DNA of 64,000 nt, from the NCBI GenBank assembly GCA_963977405.1, contig CAXBOY010000001.1, positions 19,855 to 83,854 of the forward strand. The letters run 5' to 3'. This DNA is from UBA5078 sp963977405 (GTDB lineage Bacteria; Pseudomonadota; Gammaproteobacteria; Pseudomonadales; Pseudohongiellaceae). Under the pieces are notes generated by a model. It was not told where the DNA came from and searched no databases. It saw nothing but the letters and a program-made list of their open reading frames with translations. Shown here one piece after another: positions 43,568 to 52,414 of the stretch (position 1 is the stretch's first letter; each line of letters starts with the position of its first letter). A program made the translations under genes and the position numbers.

Positions 43568-44616
43568 CTCTGGCCCCCAGCGGCACTCGCCTCGTTAATA
43601 GAGGACACTACTGGCTTGCGGGTAAAGAATGCACCCCAAGGCACACTAAGCAAGGTCAGAAGGAAGCTCAATACTAGGGCAAGCCCGAGTGGCCAGTAAA
43701 ACAAGACGTTGATGGGGCGGAAAGTCTGCTCATCCTGTTCGATTGTCTCGAGAGTGTCGAGCTCGGCGTAAATGTCGACCAAGTCTTCTACATTACGGGC
43801 GCGGAAATAACGGCCACCGGTGGCCTCCGCGATCGCGGTTAGATTCTCCTCGTCCAGTTCCGCGGAAGGGTTGATAGAGCGCGATCCTTGGAAAGAGCGC
43901 TGCACTAAGGAGTCCGCACCCATGCCGATTGTGTAAATCTTAATATCTTCAGTCTGTGCCAATTGCCCAGCTTGTAATGGTGATATGGCGCCAGCATTGT
44001 TCACACCGTCCGTTAGCAGCACTAGCACGCGGCTATTCGCGGGGCGTTCGCGCAGATGTTTGACTGCGAGCCCGATGGCGTCGCCAATAGCGGTAGCAGA
44101 CTCTTCGATCATGCCGATCTCGAGCTCGGAGATTAGTTTCGCCACAGTATTGCGGTCGAATGTAAGAGGGGTCTGTATGTAGGCGTGCGCGGCAAACAGA
44201 ATTAGGCCGAGGCGGTCACCTTCGCGACGTTCGGCGAAGTCACTTACGACCACTTTCATGACTTCAAAGCGGGACAGCTGAACGTTGTTGATGACCATAT
44301 CTCGCGCTTCCATACTGCCGGAGATATCGACGGCAAGCATTAGGTCTCGACCAGAGGAGGGCAGCTGGATTGCTTCGCCTACCCATTGCGGGCGGCTGGC
44401 CGCTAGGACCATCGCTAACCAAATGAGAATGCAGCATAGCCAGCGCAGTAGGCGATTGGTATCCACTCGCGAAGAGTCGGTCTGCAACTGAGAAAGGCGC
44501 TGATAAAAGGGCACATACAGGGCCGCATCTTGGCGCGCCGCTCTCGAAAAAAAGAGGTACACCAACAAGGGAACAGGAAGGGCGGCAAAGGCCCACGGCC
44601 AAGTAAACTCAAGCAT
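43564..44616 (-). CDS. batA: BatA-like VWA-domain membrane protein
   Basis: The 350-residue protein has N-terminal helices (about residues 6-23 and 57-73), a VWA domain with an intact metal-ion site (DISGSMEARD, residues 97-106; DGVNNAGAI near residue 200 supplies further ligands) and a C-terminal helix (VLFYWPLGLALVLSFLLTLLSV). This is the BatA layout. It overlaps the DUF4381 gene upstream by 8 bases and batB downstream by 3 bases, so the operon is tightly coupled. In other bacteria, Bat proteins have been tied to aerotolerance, envelope integrity or virulence; which applies here is unknown. Confidence 0.92.
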   Translation of the reverse strand: MLEFTWPWAFAALPVPLLVYLFFSRAARQDAALYVPFYQRLSQLQTDSSRVDTNRLLRWLCCILIWLAMVLAASRPQWVGEAIQLPSSGRDLMLAVDISGSMEARDMVINNVQLSRFEVMKVVVSDFAERREGDRLGLILFAAHAYIQTPLTFDRNTVAKLISELEIGMIEESATAIGDAIGLAVKHLRERPANSRVLVLLTDGVNNAGAISPLQAGQLAQTEDIKIYTIGMGADSLVQRSFQGSRSINPSAELDEENLTAIAEATGGRYFRARNVEDLVDIYAELDTLETIEQDEQTFRPINVLFYWPLGLALVLSFLLTLLSVPWGAFFTRKPVVSSINEASAAGGQR

Positions 44617-45175
44617 GCTTAGAAACCGGTGTTGTTGGGTCGGTGGATTTGGTCTTCGCGGCGATTTTAGCCAAATAGAGGCTGCTTATCCATTGATGCG
44701 CCATGCGATAGAGGCCCTGATCGTCGACCTCCCATTGCTTGGCGAAACGCCCCTGACTAAGGGTACTCGCAAGCTTATCATCTAGCAAAGAGGCGTCGCC
44801 GTGACTACGCAGAAAAGCGATCCAGTCTGGCCCGCTTAGGCTCGCAAGCGGTTCCTGGGGAAAGTGCTTGAGAGCAACTCGGCGCAAGACGGCGTTCAAT
44901 TCGTTCACAAAGTCCAGCTTTGGTGCGTCGGTTTGTTCGGCAGGCAGGTTCTTAACTGTCTCTTGATAATGGGCGAGGCACTTATCGAGCTCGTGAATCG
45001 CGAAACTACAGCTACGGCGCAACCGCCAAGACGCGATCAAGCGCTTGCTGACAAAATAACCTAGCGCGCAGAGGATGATCAATAATATCCACCACCCAGG
45101 CGCGGGCGGCCAGAAGCCTACGGGCTCTGGGAGATGTATATCGGCCAACTGGCTTAAAGGGTCTGTGCCGTCCAT
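44609..45175 (-). CDS. DUF4381 membrane protein of the bat operon
   Basis: The 188-residue protein begins DPLSQLADIHLPEPVGFWPPAPGWWILLIILCALGYF, the typical DUF4381 opening with one helix. A cytoplasmic part follows (RRSCSFAIHELDKCL and LNAVLRRVALKHFPQEPLASLSGPDWIAFL). Families of this kind occur almost only between the DUF58 and BatA genes. It overlaps the upstream DUF58 gene by 22 bases and batA by 8, so all are made from one mRNA. Function is unknown beyond this association. Confidence 0.88.
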   Translation of the reverse strand: MDGTDPLSQLADIHLPEPVGFWPPAPGWWILLIILCALGYFVSKRLIASWRLRRSCSFAIHELDKCLAHYQETVKNLPAEQTDAPKLDFVNELNAVLRRVALKHFPQEPLASLSGPDWIAFLRSHGDASLLDDKLASTLSQGRFAKQWEVDDQGLYRMAHQWISSLYLAKIAAKTKSTDPTTPVSKHA

Positions 45176-46134
45176 TGTCTAATTTGCTCTACTACTAATT
45201 GATTGGTACGCAATTTGAGGAAAGGGATCTGCAACTTTAAGAAGTCGCCTTGCAAGGTTTCCATGCGCGTCGTGAAATTTGCTTCGTAGTCTTTGCGTGC
45301 CTTTTGGCTATAGGAATTCAGGGTACCCTTACTATGGCCATCGGTAATACTGTAGTAACCGGGTACAGGCAAATGTTCTTCGAGTGCGTCGTAGATGAAA
45401 CAACACACTACATTATTATGGCGCGAGAGCTGGTTGAGATACTGCATGGCCACCTCGTCCAAGTTACTGAAATCACTAATGATATACAGCGTGCTGCCCG
45501 GTTTGGTGATGCGGCGGATGTCCGCGAGGGTCTGGCGCAGCCCAAATGGGTTCGTTTGTGCTTCCGCCACCGATGCTTCGCGAAGCTTATGGTCGGAGAG
45601 GCGTTGATTGAAGCCTTGAATCTGATTGAGTAGATGCAGGGCAGAGCGCCTGCTGCGCTTGGGCCTGATAAGAGAGTGGTCCGAGTCGGAGAATACGAGA
45701 CCACCAACCCGGTCGCCATTATCGATTGCCATCCAGCAGAAGATAGCGGCGGCCTGCGCGGCGATTACCGACTTGAACGCGACCTGAGACCCAAAGTACA
45801 TGCTGCTGGACTGATCTACCGCAATGATTACCGGGCGCTCGCGCTCTTCGCGGAAGACCTTAGTGAAGGGCTTGCCGGTGCGGGCGGTTACACGCCAGTC
45901 GATGGTGCGAATATCGTCGCCTTGCTGATAGGGGCGAAATTCTTCGAAATCGATACCGCGGCCGCGCAATTTGGACAGGTGCAGTCCGGAGATGCCTGCG
46001 ATGGAGCGATTCAAGGGCACATAGTCGACGATCTTTGCAGCGTAGCGCTGTACTAATAGCTGCTGCAGAGTGATAACGGCCCCTTTGCTCTGATAGAGCT
46101 GTTGAAGTGAATCAATCTGCAAGGGTGTAGTCAT
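45154..46134 (-). CDS. DUF58 protein of the bat operon (second system)
   Basis: The 326-residue soluble protein has no membrane helix, unlike the DUF58 protein at 36601. It shows SGLHLSKLRGRGIDFEEFRPYQQGDDIRTIDWRVTARTGKPFTKVF near residues 48-93, the DUF58 core, and a VWA-like part with VIIAVDQSSSMYFGSQ, where a MIDAS DxSxS motif is intact. This is the usual partner of MoxR in bat operons. It begins 77 bases downstream of the moxR stop. Confidence 0.92.
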   Translation of the reverse strand: MTTPLQIDSLQQLYQSKGAVITLQQLLVQRYAAKIVDYVPLNRSIAGISGLHLSKLRGRGIDFEEFRPYQQGDDIRTIDWRVTARTGKPFTKVFREERERPVIIAVDQSSSMYFGSQVAFKSVIAAQAAAIFCWMAIDNGDRVGGLVFSDSDHSLIRPKRSRRSALHLLNQIQGFNQRLSDHKLREASVAEAQTNPFGLRQTLADIRRITKPGSTLYIISDFSNLDEVAMQYLNQLSRHNNVVCCFIYDALEEHLPVPGYYSITDGHSKGTLNSYSQKARKDYEANFTTRMETLQGDFLKLQIPFLKLRTNQLVVEQIRQWTAQTL

Positions 46135-46211
46135 AGGGGCTAAGACTCAATTGTTGGCATGTGTGGGTGACGCAAAGTATGTTCGAATACGGCACGAGCA
46201 GGCATAGCTGC

Positions 46212-47171
<960 letters not shown>

Positions 47172-47229
47172 AATTTTTTCTCTGTCTCTTCTTAGTTAAA
47201 TACTTGATCTTTTAGGGCGAAAGCCAAGG

Positions 47230-47257
47230 ATTGTAACCGTTTTGAAAACGATGTCTA
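47230..47257 (-). promoter_or_regulatory. Putative bat operon promoter
   Basis: Read on the minus strand, TAGACA (47257-47252) is followed after 16 bases by TACAAT (47235-47230). This is a good sigma-70-type match, with five of six positions in each box. Transcription would start near 47223 and lead into moxR at 47171. Confidence 0.55.
47238..47250. promoter_or_regulatory. Perfect palindrome in the bat promoter spacer
   Basis: CGTTTT (47238-47243), a central G and AAAACG (47245-47250) form a perfect 13-base palindrome. It fits entirely inside the 16-base spacer between the -35 and -10 of the minus-strand promoter, the place where spacer-binding regulators and steric repressors act. The regulator is unknown. 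Confidence 0.5.
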
Positions 47258-47341
47258 GGGAGGATTTGTCGCAGTGTGTGGCATGTAAGCTCACTCGCCT
47301 TCCGTCATAGCGTAGACGCAGACTGATTCAGTTTAATCCCT

Positions 47342-47347
47342 TATAAT
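47342..47347 (+). promoter_or_regulatory. -10 element upstream of DUF2835/pyrD
   Basis: A perfect TATAAT stands at 47342-47347, about 55 bases before the DUF2835 ATG. I found no convincing -35 at the right distance, so an activator or another sigma contact may be needed. Confidence 0.35.
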
Positions 47348-47402
47348 GCTAAGCCATACTTTGTGAGTGCTGTGAGCGTAGAACAATGGTTGAGACATTG
47401 CG

Positions 47403-47624
47403 ATGAAGAAACTAACTTTCGATATCTCTATTCCGGCTGACCGTTACGAAGCATTGTACAGCGGAGTAGTCAAAGACGTGCAAGCGGTCTCTCGGGAAGG
47501 CTTGCGTGTCCGGTTCCCCGGCAAGATCCTACAGAAATTTTTAAGTCATCAAGGTGTCCAAGGCACCTTCGTCATCGAATTCGATGATGCCAATAAATTC
47601 AAGGCGATAAGCAAAATTGTATAG
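47403..47624 (+). CDS. DUF2835 protein
   Basis: This 73-residue protein matches the DUF2835 family: KKLTFDISIPADRYEALYSG, then LRVRFPGKILQKFLSHQGVQGTFVIEFD. It is a small, probably all-beta or alpha/beta protein without signal or membrane segment. The family is found in gammaproteobacteria and its role is unknown. Its end overlaps pyrD by 8 bases, so the two are translationally coupled. This might mean a link to pyrimidine synthesis or only shared transcription. Confidence 0.85.
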   Translation: MKKLTFDISIPADRYEALYSGVVKDVQAVSREGLRVRFPGKILQKFLSHQGVQGTFVIEFDDANKFKAISKIV

Positions 47625-48639
47625 TCTGATTAAGAAAGCATTGTTCTGCCTACCGGCAGAGGCCTCCCACAATATTACACTTCCTCTGCTCGATATCAGT
47701 CATCGTACGGGGTTGATTTCATTGGTGAGCAGCGAGGTGCCAAGCGCCCCGACTACGGTCATGGGGATCGAGTTTCCTAATCCCGTTGGGCTCGCCGCTG
47801 GTTTGGACAAAAATGCCGATCACATCGACGCTCTTGCTGCCTTAGGCTTCGGTTTTATAGAGGTGGGCACACTGACTCCGCGTCCGCAGCCAGGTAATCC
47901 GAAACCGCGCATGTTCCGATTGAAAGAGCAGGGCGCCATTATCAATCGCATGGGCTTTAACAATAAGGGTATCGATCACGCATTGGCGCAGATCGCCAAA
48001 AGCTCTTATAAAGGTGTGTTAGGCATTAATATCGGCAAGAATTTTGACACCCCTGTAGAACGGGCCGCCGATGACTATCTGCTGTGCATGCGTAAGTGTT
48101 ATGCGGCGGCGAGCTATATTGTCGTGAACCTCTCCTCGCCCAATACTCCGGGGCTGCGCACGCTTCAGTTCGGCGAAGAGCTGCGGCGTCTGTTAGTTCT
48201 GCTCAAGAGCGAGCAAGCTACTCTCACGGCACTTCACGATAAAAAGGTGCCACTTGCCGTCAAAATTGCACCAGATCTTAGCGATGCAGAGATCGGACTT
48301 ATCGCCGAGGCCTTGATCGACAATGAGATTGACGCCGTAATCGCCACGAATACAACGCTAGAGCGCTCTGCGGTGCAAGACAGTAGGTTCAAAGATGAGG
48401 CCGGAGGTCTCAGTGGTGCACCATTGACCGAAAAATCTGCCCATGTGATTAATGTGTTAAGCAAAGCATTACAAGGCAAGCTACCGATAATAGGCGTTGG
48501 CGGTATCATGTGTGGAGCTGACGCGGAGGCGAAGATTGCAGCAGGGGCGAGCCTTGTGCAGATCTATAGTGGATTTATCTATCGCGGGCCGGAGCTAATT
48601 CGCGAGTCAGCACTCGCAATAGCAGATGGCAAAGCATGA
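47617..48639 (+). CDS. pyrD: Dihydroorotate dehydrogenase (quinone), class 2
   Basis: PyrD oxidises dihydroorotate to orotate at the inner membrane and passes electrons to quinone. The 340-residue protein has the class 2 N-terminal amphipathic region (MYSLIKKALFCLPAEASHNITL) that binds the membrane. FMN and active-site motifs are GLAAGLDKNADHIDAL near residue 56, INRMGFNNKGIDHAL near 110, the catalytic Ser in NLSSPNTPGLRTLQ near 170, and GVGGIMCGADAEAKIAAGASLVQIY near 290. The start is TTG 47617 inside the DUF2835 gene. The next gene overlaps the stop by four bases (ATGA). Confidence 0.96.
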   Translation: MYSLIKKALFCLPAEASHNITLPLLDISHRTGLISLVSSEVPSAPTTVMGIEFPNPVGLAAGLDKNADHIDALAALGFGFIEVGTLTPRPQPGNPKPRMFRLKEQGAIINRMGFNNKGIDHALAQIAKSSYKGVLGINIGKNFDTPVERAADDYLLCMRKCYAAASYIVVNLSSPNTPGLRTLQFGEELRRLLVLLKSEQATLTALHDKKVPLAVKIAPDLSDAEIGLIAEALIDNEIDAVIATNTTLERSAVQDSRFKDEAGGLSGAPLTEKSAHVINVLSKALQGKLPIIGVGGIMCGADAEAKIAAGASLVQIYSGFIYRGPELIRESALAIADGKA

Positions 48640-48905
48640 GCACGCTAATCCTCTACACAACTTCGGGCTGTCATCTTTGTGAGGATGCGCAAGCCTTGCT
48701 CGCGCCAGTACTCACCTATATTCAGCAAGAAGGAGGGCACAGCATCACACTGCGCGAGCAAGAGATTAGCGAATCCGAGGCATTGGTAGAGGCCTATGGT
48801 CTACGCATTCCCGTGATCCAGTTGGAGGGTTCTACACAGGACCTTGGCTGGCCCTTCGATCAGGCGCAAGCCTATCAGTTCATTGTTGCAGCGCTCGGCA
48901 GCTGA
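48636..48905 (+). CDS. Glutaredoxin-like protein (DUF836)
   Basis: The 89-residue protein starts STLILYTTSGCHLCEDAQALL with a CxxC redox pair at Cys12 and Cys15, a thioredoxin-fold beginning. It continues with ESEALVEAYGLRIPVIQLEG, including the cis-Pro loop (RIPVI). Such small proteins are often coupled with pyrD or nearby genes in gammaproteobacteria, and their partners are unknown. Its ATG overlaps the pyrD stop, and its last 31 bases overlap the 3' end of tatD on the other strand. Confidence 0.85.
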   Translation: MSTLILYTTSGCHLCEDAQALLAPVLTYIQQEGGHSITLREQEISESEALVEAYGLRIPVIQLEGSTQDLGWPFDQAQAYQFIVAALGS

Positions 48906-49702
48906 AACAGGCGCCTTGCATTGGCGCTAGTTTGCTCGGCTACTTCCATGGGGCTGCGCCCCACTGCCTCTGCGACAGCGCGCAGAACCTCGGTAAGATA
49001 ATGAGGCTCATTGCGGCGGCTCTTCGGACGCGGCCTGATCGAGCGTGGCAGCAAATAGGGCGCATCGGTTTCTAAGAGCAAACGCTCCTGTGGAATGTCT
49101 TTTAGAAACTCCAAGATATGATGTCCGCGGCGCTCGTCGCACACCCAGCCTGTAATCCCAATATACATATCAAGATCGAGATAGTCGTATAACTCGTGTC
49201 GCTCTCCGGTGAAACAGTGCACGACTCCGTGACTAAGTAGCGCGTCGCGATATTCTTTTAGTATGGGCAGGAAGCGTGTGTGAGCATCGCGCTGATGGAG
49301 GAACACTGGCTTGTCGATCTCGCATGCAAGCGCGAGATGTTGCGCGAACACGCGCTCTTGCGTGTCGCGCGGAGAGTAGTCCCTATTGAAGTCGAGGCCT
49401 GTCTCACCAACAGCGCGTACGATCTCAAGGCGGGCGAGTTCGCTAATCTGCGCGAATGCTTCGTTGTCACAATGCTGCGCCTCGTGGGGATGCATGCCGG
49501 CAGTAGCAGACAAAAGACTAGGCAGGCGCTGCGCAATTTCCACAGCATGCTGAGAGGCACTTGCGGTGGTTCCGGTAACGAGTAGATGTTGGATGCCCGC
49601 GTTCTGAGCGCGTTCGATGACGGAGTCGAAGTCGTGAGCAAAAGACTCGTGACCAAGGTTCGCGCCGATATCGATCAAATGAGGAAGTGCAGGTTCAAGC
49701 AT
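48875..49702 (-). CDS. tatD: TatD-family metal-dependent DNase
   Basis: TatD enzymes are TIM-barrel hydrolases with DNase activity, seen in DNA repair and apoptosis-like degradation. The 275-residue protein begins LIDIGANLGHESFAHD. This lacks the HxH of the YcfH/YjjV group and so matches TatD proper. GMHPHEAQHC near residue 72, GETGLDFNRDYSPRDTQERVFAQHL near 100, HCFTGERHELYDYL near 163 and LLLETDAPYLLPRSIRP near 210 hold the metal ligands. It is cotranscribed with the EAL/HDOD gene, whose last 8 bases it overlaps. Confidence 0.94.
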   Translation of the reverse strand: MLEPALPHLIDIGANLGHESFAHDFDSVIERAQNAGIQHLLVTGTTASASQHAVEIAQRLPSLLSATAGMHPHEAQHCDNEAFAQISELARLEIVRAVGETGLDFNRDYSPRDTQERVFAQHLALACEIDKPVFLHQRDAHTRFLPILKEYRDALLSHGVVHCFTGERHELYDYLDLDMYIGITGWVCDERRGHHILEFLKDIPQERLLLETDAPYLLPRSIRPRPKSRRNEPHYLTEVLRAVAEAVGRSPMEVAEQTSANARRLFQLPSAATMN

Positions 49703-50921
49703 TGCTAACGACGGAGCCTAATTGAGAAGCCCAGCGAATACTTTCTCGGGAGGCAAGTTCCATTTCCTTAGTGCCGATCTTGAGTTTTTCCAGCGCTTCG
49801 GTATCCAACTGATCCCACTCCGCTTTCTCAAAATGGACTACGGTCTTAATGATGGTACCGATGGGGCCGGTGCCATGTAAAAGTGCGTCTACCACTAATT
49901 GCGATAGCGGCATAGAGCCGATGATCTCTTGTAGCTCGACATCGAAGAAGGCGTCGAGATTGGAGAGCAAACCGGTTGTGAAATAGGCATCGCTATCTGC
50001 GGTACTGGTAAAGCACTCTGCGAGGAGTTGGCACATCTTGGCGCGTGTCATGGCCAAGACAGAAAGCGCGTTTGGCTTGTCTGCCATATTGCTGAGTGAC
50101 AATAAAGTGGCCCAACTTTTCACCTGGCGTAATCCCAACATCGAGACAGCGTGCTGTAGGGAAGTGATCTCCCGTCTTCCCGAGAACGCGGCAGAGTTGA
50201 CGAGTTTTATTAGCTTCACGCTCAGGACAGGGTCTTTAGCGATAACTCCTGCGATCTTGCCGAGTTCGGCGTTGGGGTCTTGTAGTTGGGCTAATAAATT
50301 GAGTACGACTAGCTTATTGGCCGGAACCTTGCGGCCCTTCACTTGCTCCGGCTTGCTTAGGAAATAGCCTTGGAAGAGGGTGAAACCCAGTTCCTTGCAG
50401 TAGTGAAACATCTCATGTGTCTCGACTTTTTCTGCGAGTAGCACAACGTTGAACGGCTTTAATAATTCTACATGGCGCTTTATCTCAGCCTCGTCGAACG
50501 CTAGGACGTCGATTTTCACGATATCGGCTATGTGTAGGGCTGAGTCCCATTTCGAGCTGTATACAAAATCGTCGAGTGCGATGGTGTAACCCGCATCTTT
50601 GAGTTTCTGCAGATTCTCGAAAAGCTCGGCATCGGCTTCAATGTCTTCAAGAACTTCGATGACGAAGCGATGCCTGTCGAAAGGAGGGGGATTGAGAATG
50701 AGGTTGCGAGTGAAATTGATATAAGCGGGGTGGTTCTGGACGACTTCGCTTATATCGAGCTCATTAAAGGCGTTCAGGAACACTTGCGATGTGGCCGAGT
50801 CGCCGTCGAATACGTTCGCTTGGTTGCTATTGTCGCCACGGAAAAGCAGTTCATACGCACTTACTTTTATATCGATGTCGAAAATCGGTTGCCTAGCTAA
50901 GAGTATGTGCTGGTCCGTCAT
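49695..50921 (-). CDS. EAL/HDOD signalling protein with degenerate EAL
   Basis: The 408-residue protein has an N-terminal EAL-like domain (about 1-205) and a C-terminal HDOD domain (about 205-400: LVVLNLLAQLQDPNAELGKIAGVIAKDPVLSVKLIKLVNSAAFSG). This is the YuxH architecture. Catalytic EAL positions are altered: the signature reads YELLFRG (residues 23-29) and the later metal sites DDF and EKVE do not follow the active consensus, so cyclic-di-GMP hydrolysis is unlikely. It may still bind the nucleotide or act as a scaffold. No membrane or sensor domain is present. It is the first gene of a unit with tatD. Confidence 0.9.
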   Translation of the reverse strand: MTDQHILLARQPIFDIDIKVSAYELLFRGDNSNQANVFDGDSATSQVFLNAFNELDISEVVQNHPAYINFTRNLILNPPPFDRHRFVIEVLEDIEADAELFENLQKLKDAGYTIALDDFVYSSKWDSALHIADIVKIDVLAFDEAEIKRHVELLKPFNVVLLAEKVETHEMFHYCKELGFTLFQGYFLSKPEQVKGRKVPANKLVVLNLLAQLQDPNAELGKIAGVIAKDPVLSVKLIKLVNSAAFSGRREITSLQHAVSMLGLRQVKSWATLLSLSNMADKPNALSVLAMTRAKMCQLLAECFTSTADSDAYFTTGLLSNLDAFFDVELQEIIGSMPLSQLVVDALLHGTGPIGTIIKTVVHFEKAEWDQLDTEALEKLKIGTKEMELASRESIRWASQLGSVVSNA

Positions 50922-51008
50922 TGATCCGCCACTGCATTCGCACTAATTCTCACCATTGTAGCGTGTTCGGCGCTATTAGCTAACACTTTTGTCTGAATTG
51001 GTTGCCCG

Positions 51009-51037
51009 TAGACCTGCGCTTGTACTTCCCCCATAAT
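51009..51037 (+). promoter_or_regulatory. Putative ilvE promoter
   Basis: TAGACC (51009-51014), a 17-base spacer and CATAAT (51032-51037) form a plausible sigma-70-like promoter. The start would be near 51044, about 60 bases before the ilvE GTG. Confidence 0.45.
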
Positions 51038-51106
51038 ACGCGGCCTAGAAGACCTGTTTGAAGATCAGGTGAATAGTTAATTTAAAGCGCTAAATAGGAT
51101 ATCGAC

Positions 51107-52156
51107 GTGGCTACATCCATGGTAAAGAAAGACCTCAATTGGGCGGATCTTGGTTTTAAATATCGGCAGACAGAGGCGCGGTTCAGTGCCATCTACAAGA
51201 ACGGAGCCTGGTCTACAGGGGCGTTGTTAGACTCGCCAATGATCTCAGTTCATGAAGGCGCGCCAACCTTGCATTATGCCCAGCAGTGTTTCGAGGGCAT
51301 GAAGGCGCAAACTTCCCCAGATGGGCGGGTGTTGTTATTCCGTCCTGATCTTAATAGTGAGCGCATGAATCAAACTGCGGCTCGATTATTGATGCCGGAA
51401 GTGCCGTACGAGTTGTTTCTACGTGGTGTCGAAGAGACTGTGCGCGCTAATTATTCTTGGATTCCCCCGCATGGTTCTGGCGCCTCACTTTACATTCGTC
51501 CTATGTTGATCGGTGTTGGTGAAAACCTAGGCCTACGTCCTGCCAGTGAATATGAGTTTCGCGTGTTTGTCTCGCCAGTGGGGCCTTACTACAAGAGTGC
51601 AGGCCTAGCTGTGATTTCCTTGGCCGTCTCCGACTATGATCGTGCCGCACCCAATGGCACTGGCGCCTATAAAGCGGGCGCTAATTACGCTGGTGGATTG
51701 CTCGCCACGAAGAAGGCGCAGGAGTTAGGCGCTAACGAAGCACTTTACCTAGATGCGGCGAAACGGACCTATATAGATGAAGCAGGTTCCGCCAATATCA
51801 TCGTCACGATGAAGGGTAATCGTTTCGTAACGCCGAAATCCAATGCGATTCTGCCCAGTGTCACGCGTCGCTCTATCATGACGCTGGCCGAACAGCATCT
51901 GAATATGCAGGTGGAGGATCGACCAATCGACTTGCGCAAGGAGATTGGCGATTTCGAGGAGATGGCTGCCTGTGGCACTGCCGCAGTACTCGCGCCCGTG
52001 GGCAAGGTTTGGCTAGACGGCGCGTGGCATCATTTCCACGATAATGGTCAGTCGGTTGGTCCTGTCATGCAGAAAGTCTACGATCTATTGGTGGGGATTC
52101 AGCGCGGCGAGAGCCCTGATGAGAACCATTGGACCCACGCAGTAAAGATCGACTAA
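51107..52156 (+). CDS. ilvE: Branched-chain amino acid aminotransferase
   Basis: This pyridoxal-phosphate enzyme transfers amino groups to and from leucine, isoleucine and valine. The 349-residue length and sequence (LHYAQQCFEGMKAQ, FRPDLNSERMNQTAARL, LYIRPMLIGVGENLGL) place it in the BCAT2-like fold-type IV group, longer than E. coli IlvE (309). The PLP Lys is Lys189 in TGAYKAGANYAGGL. The C-terminal MAACGTAAVLAPVGKVW is also typical. GTG 51107 with AGGA 7 bases before it is the likely start; ATG 51119 is an alternative. It stands alone between its own promoter and a strong terminator. Confidence 0.95.
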   Translation: MATSMVKKDLNWADLGFKYRQTEARFSAIYKNGAWSTGALLDSPMISVHEGAPTLHYAQQCFEGMKAQTSPDGRVLLFRPDLNSERMNQTAARLLMPEVPYELFLRGVEETVRANYSWIPPHGSGASLYIRPMLIGVGENLGLRPASEYEFRVFVSPVGPYYKSAGLAVISLAVSDYDRAAPNGTGAYKAGANYAGGLLATKKAQELGANEALYLDAAKRTYIDEAGSANIIVTMKGNRFVTPKSNAILPSVTRRSIMTLAEQHLNMQVEDRPIDLRKEIGDFEEMAACGTAAVLAPVGKVWLDGAWHHFHDNGQSVGPVMQKVYDLLVGIQRGESPDENHWTHAVKID

Positions 52157-52220
52157 GACAAGCGCTCATAGCTTTGTTCTAAAGGCTCCGGGTACATGCT
52201 CAGAGAGTCTATGGAAATAG

Positions 52221-52258
52221 CAGCGCCCCCCATTGCAAGCTGCGATGGGGGGCGCTTT
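52221..52258 (+). terminator. Strong rho-independent terminator of ilvE
   Basis: A perfect 12-bp stem, 52221-52232 with 52244-52255, carries six G-C pairs in a row around an 11-base loop and is followed by TTTT (52255-52258). It lies 64 bases after the ilvE stop and before the topA promoter. Confidence 0.9.
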
Positions 52259-52296
52259 TGTACTGAGACATTCACAGCACTAAAATAAACAAACGC

Positions 52297-52325
52297 TTGA
52301 CCCTCGCTTCCACAGCCCTTATATA
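52297..52325 (+). promoter_or_regulatory. Putative topA promoter
   Basis: TTGACC (52297-52302), a 17-base spacer and TATATA (52320-52325) give a strong sigma-70 match. Transcription would begin near 52332. An ATG at 52325 lies inside the -10 box and so cannot be the topA start. Confidence 0.6.
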
Positions 52326-52414
52326 TGTCCGCTTCTTTTGCCCCGGACGCACGCGCGTGGTCCGATTTTTGGGCAAGCCATGACCCGCAGCTGTATCAGG
52401 AACCGTTCAAAACA

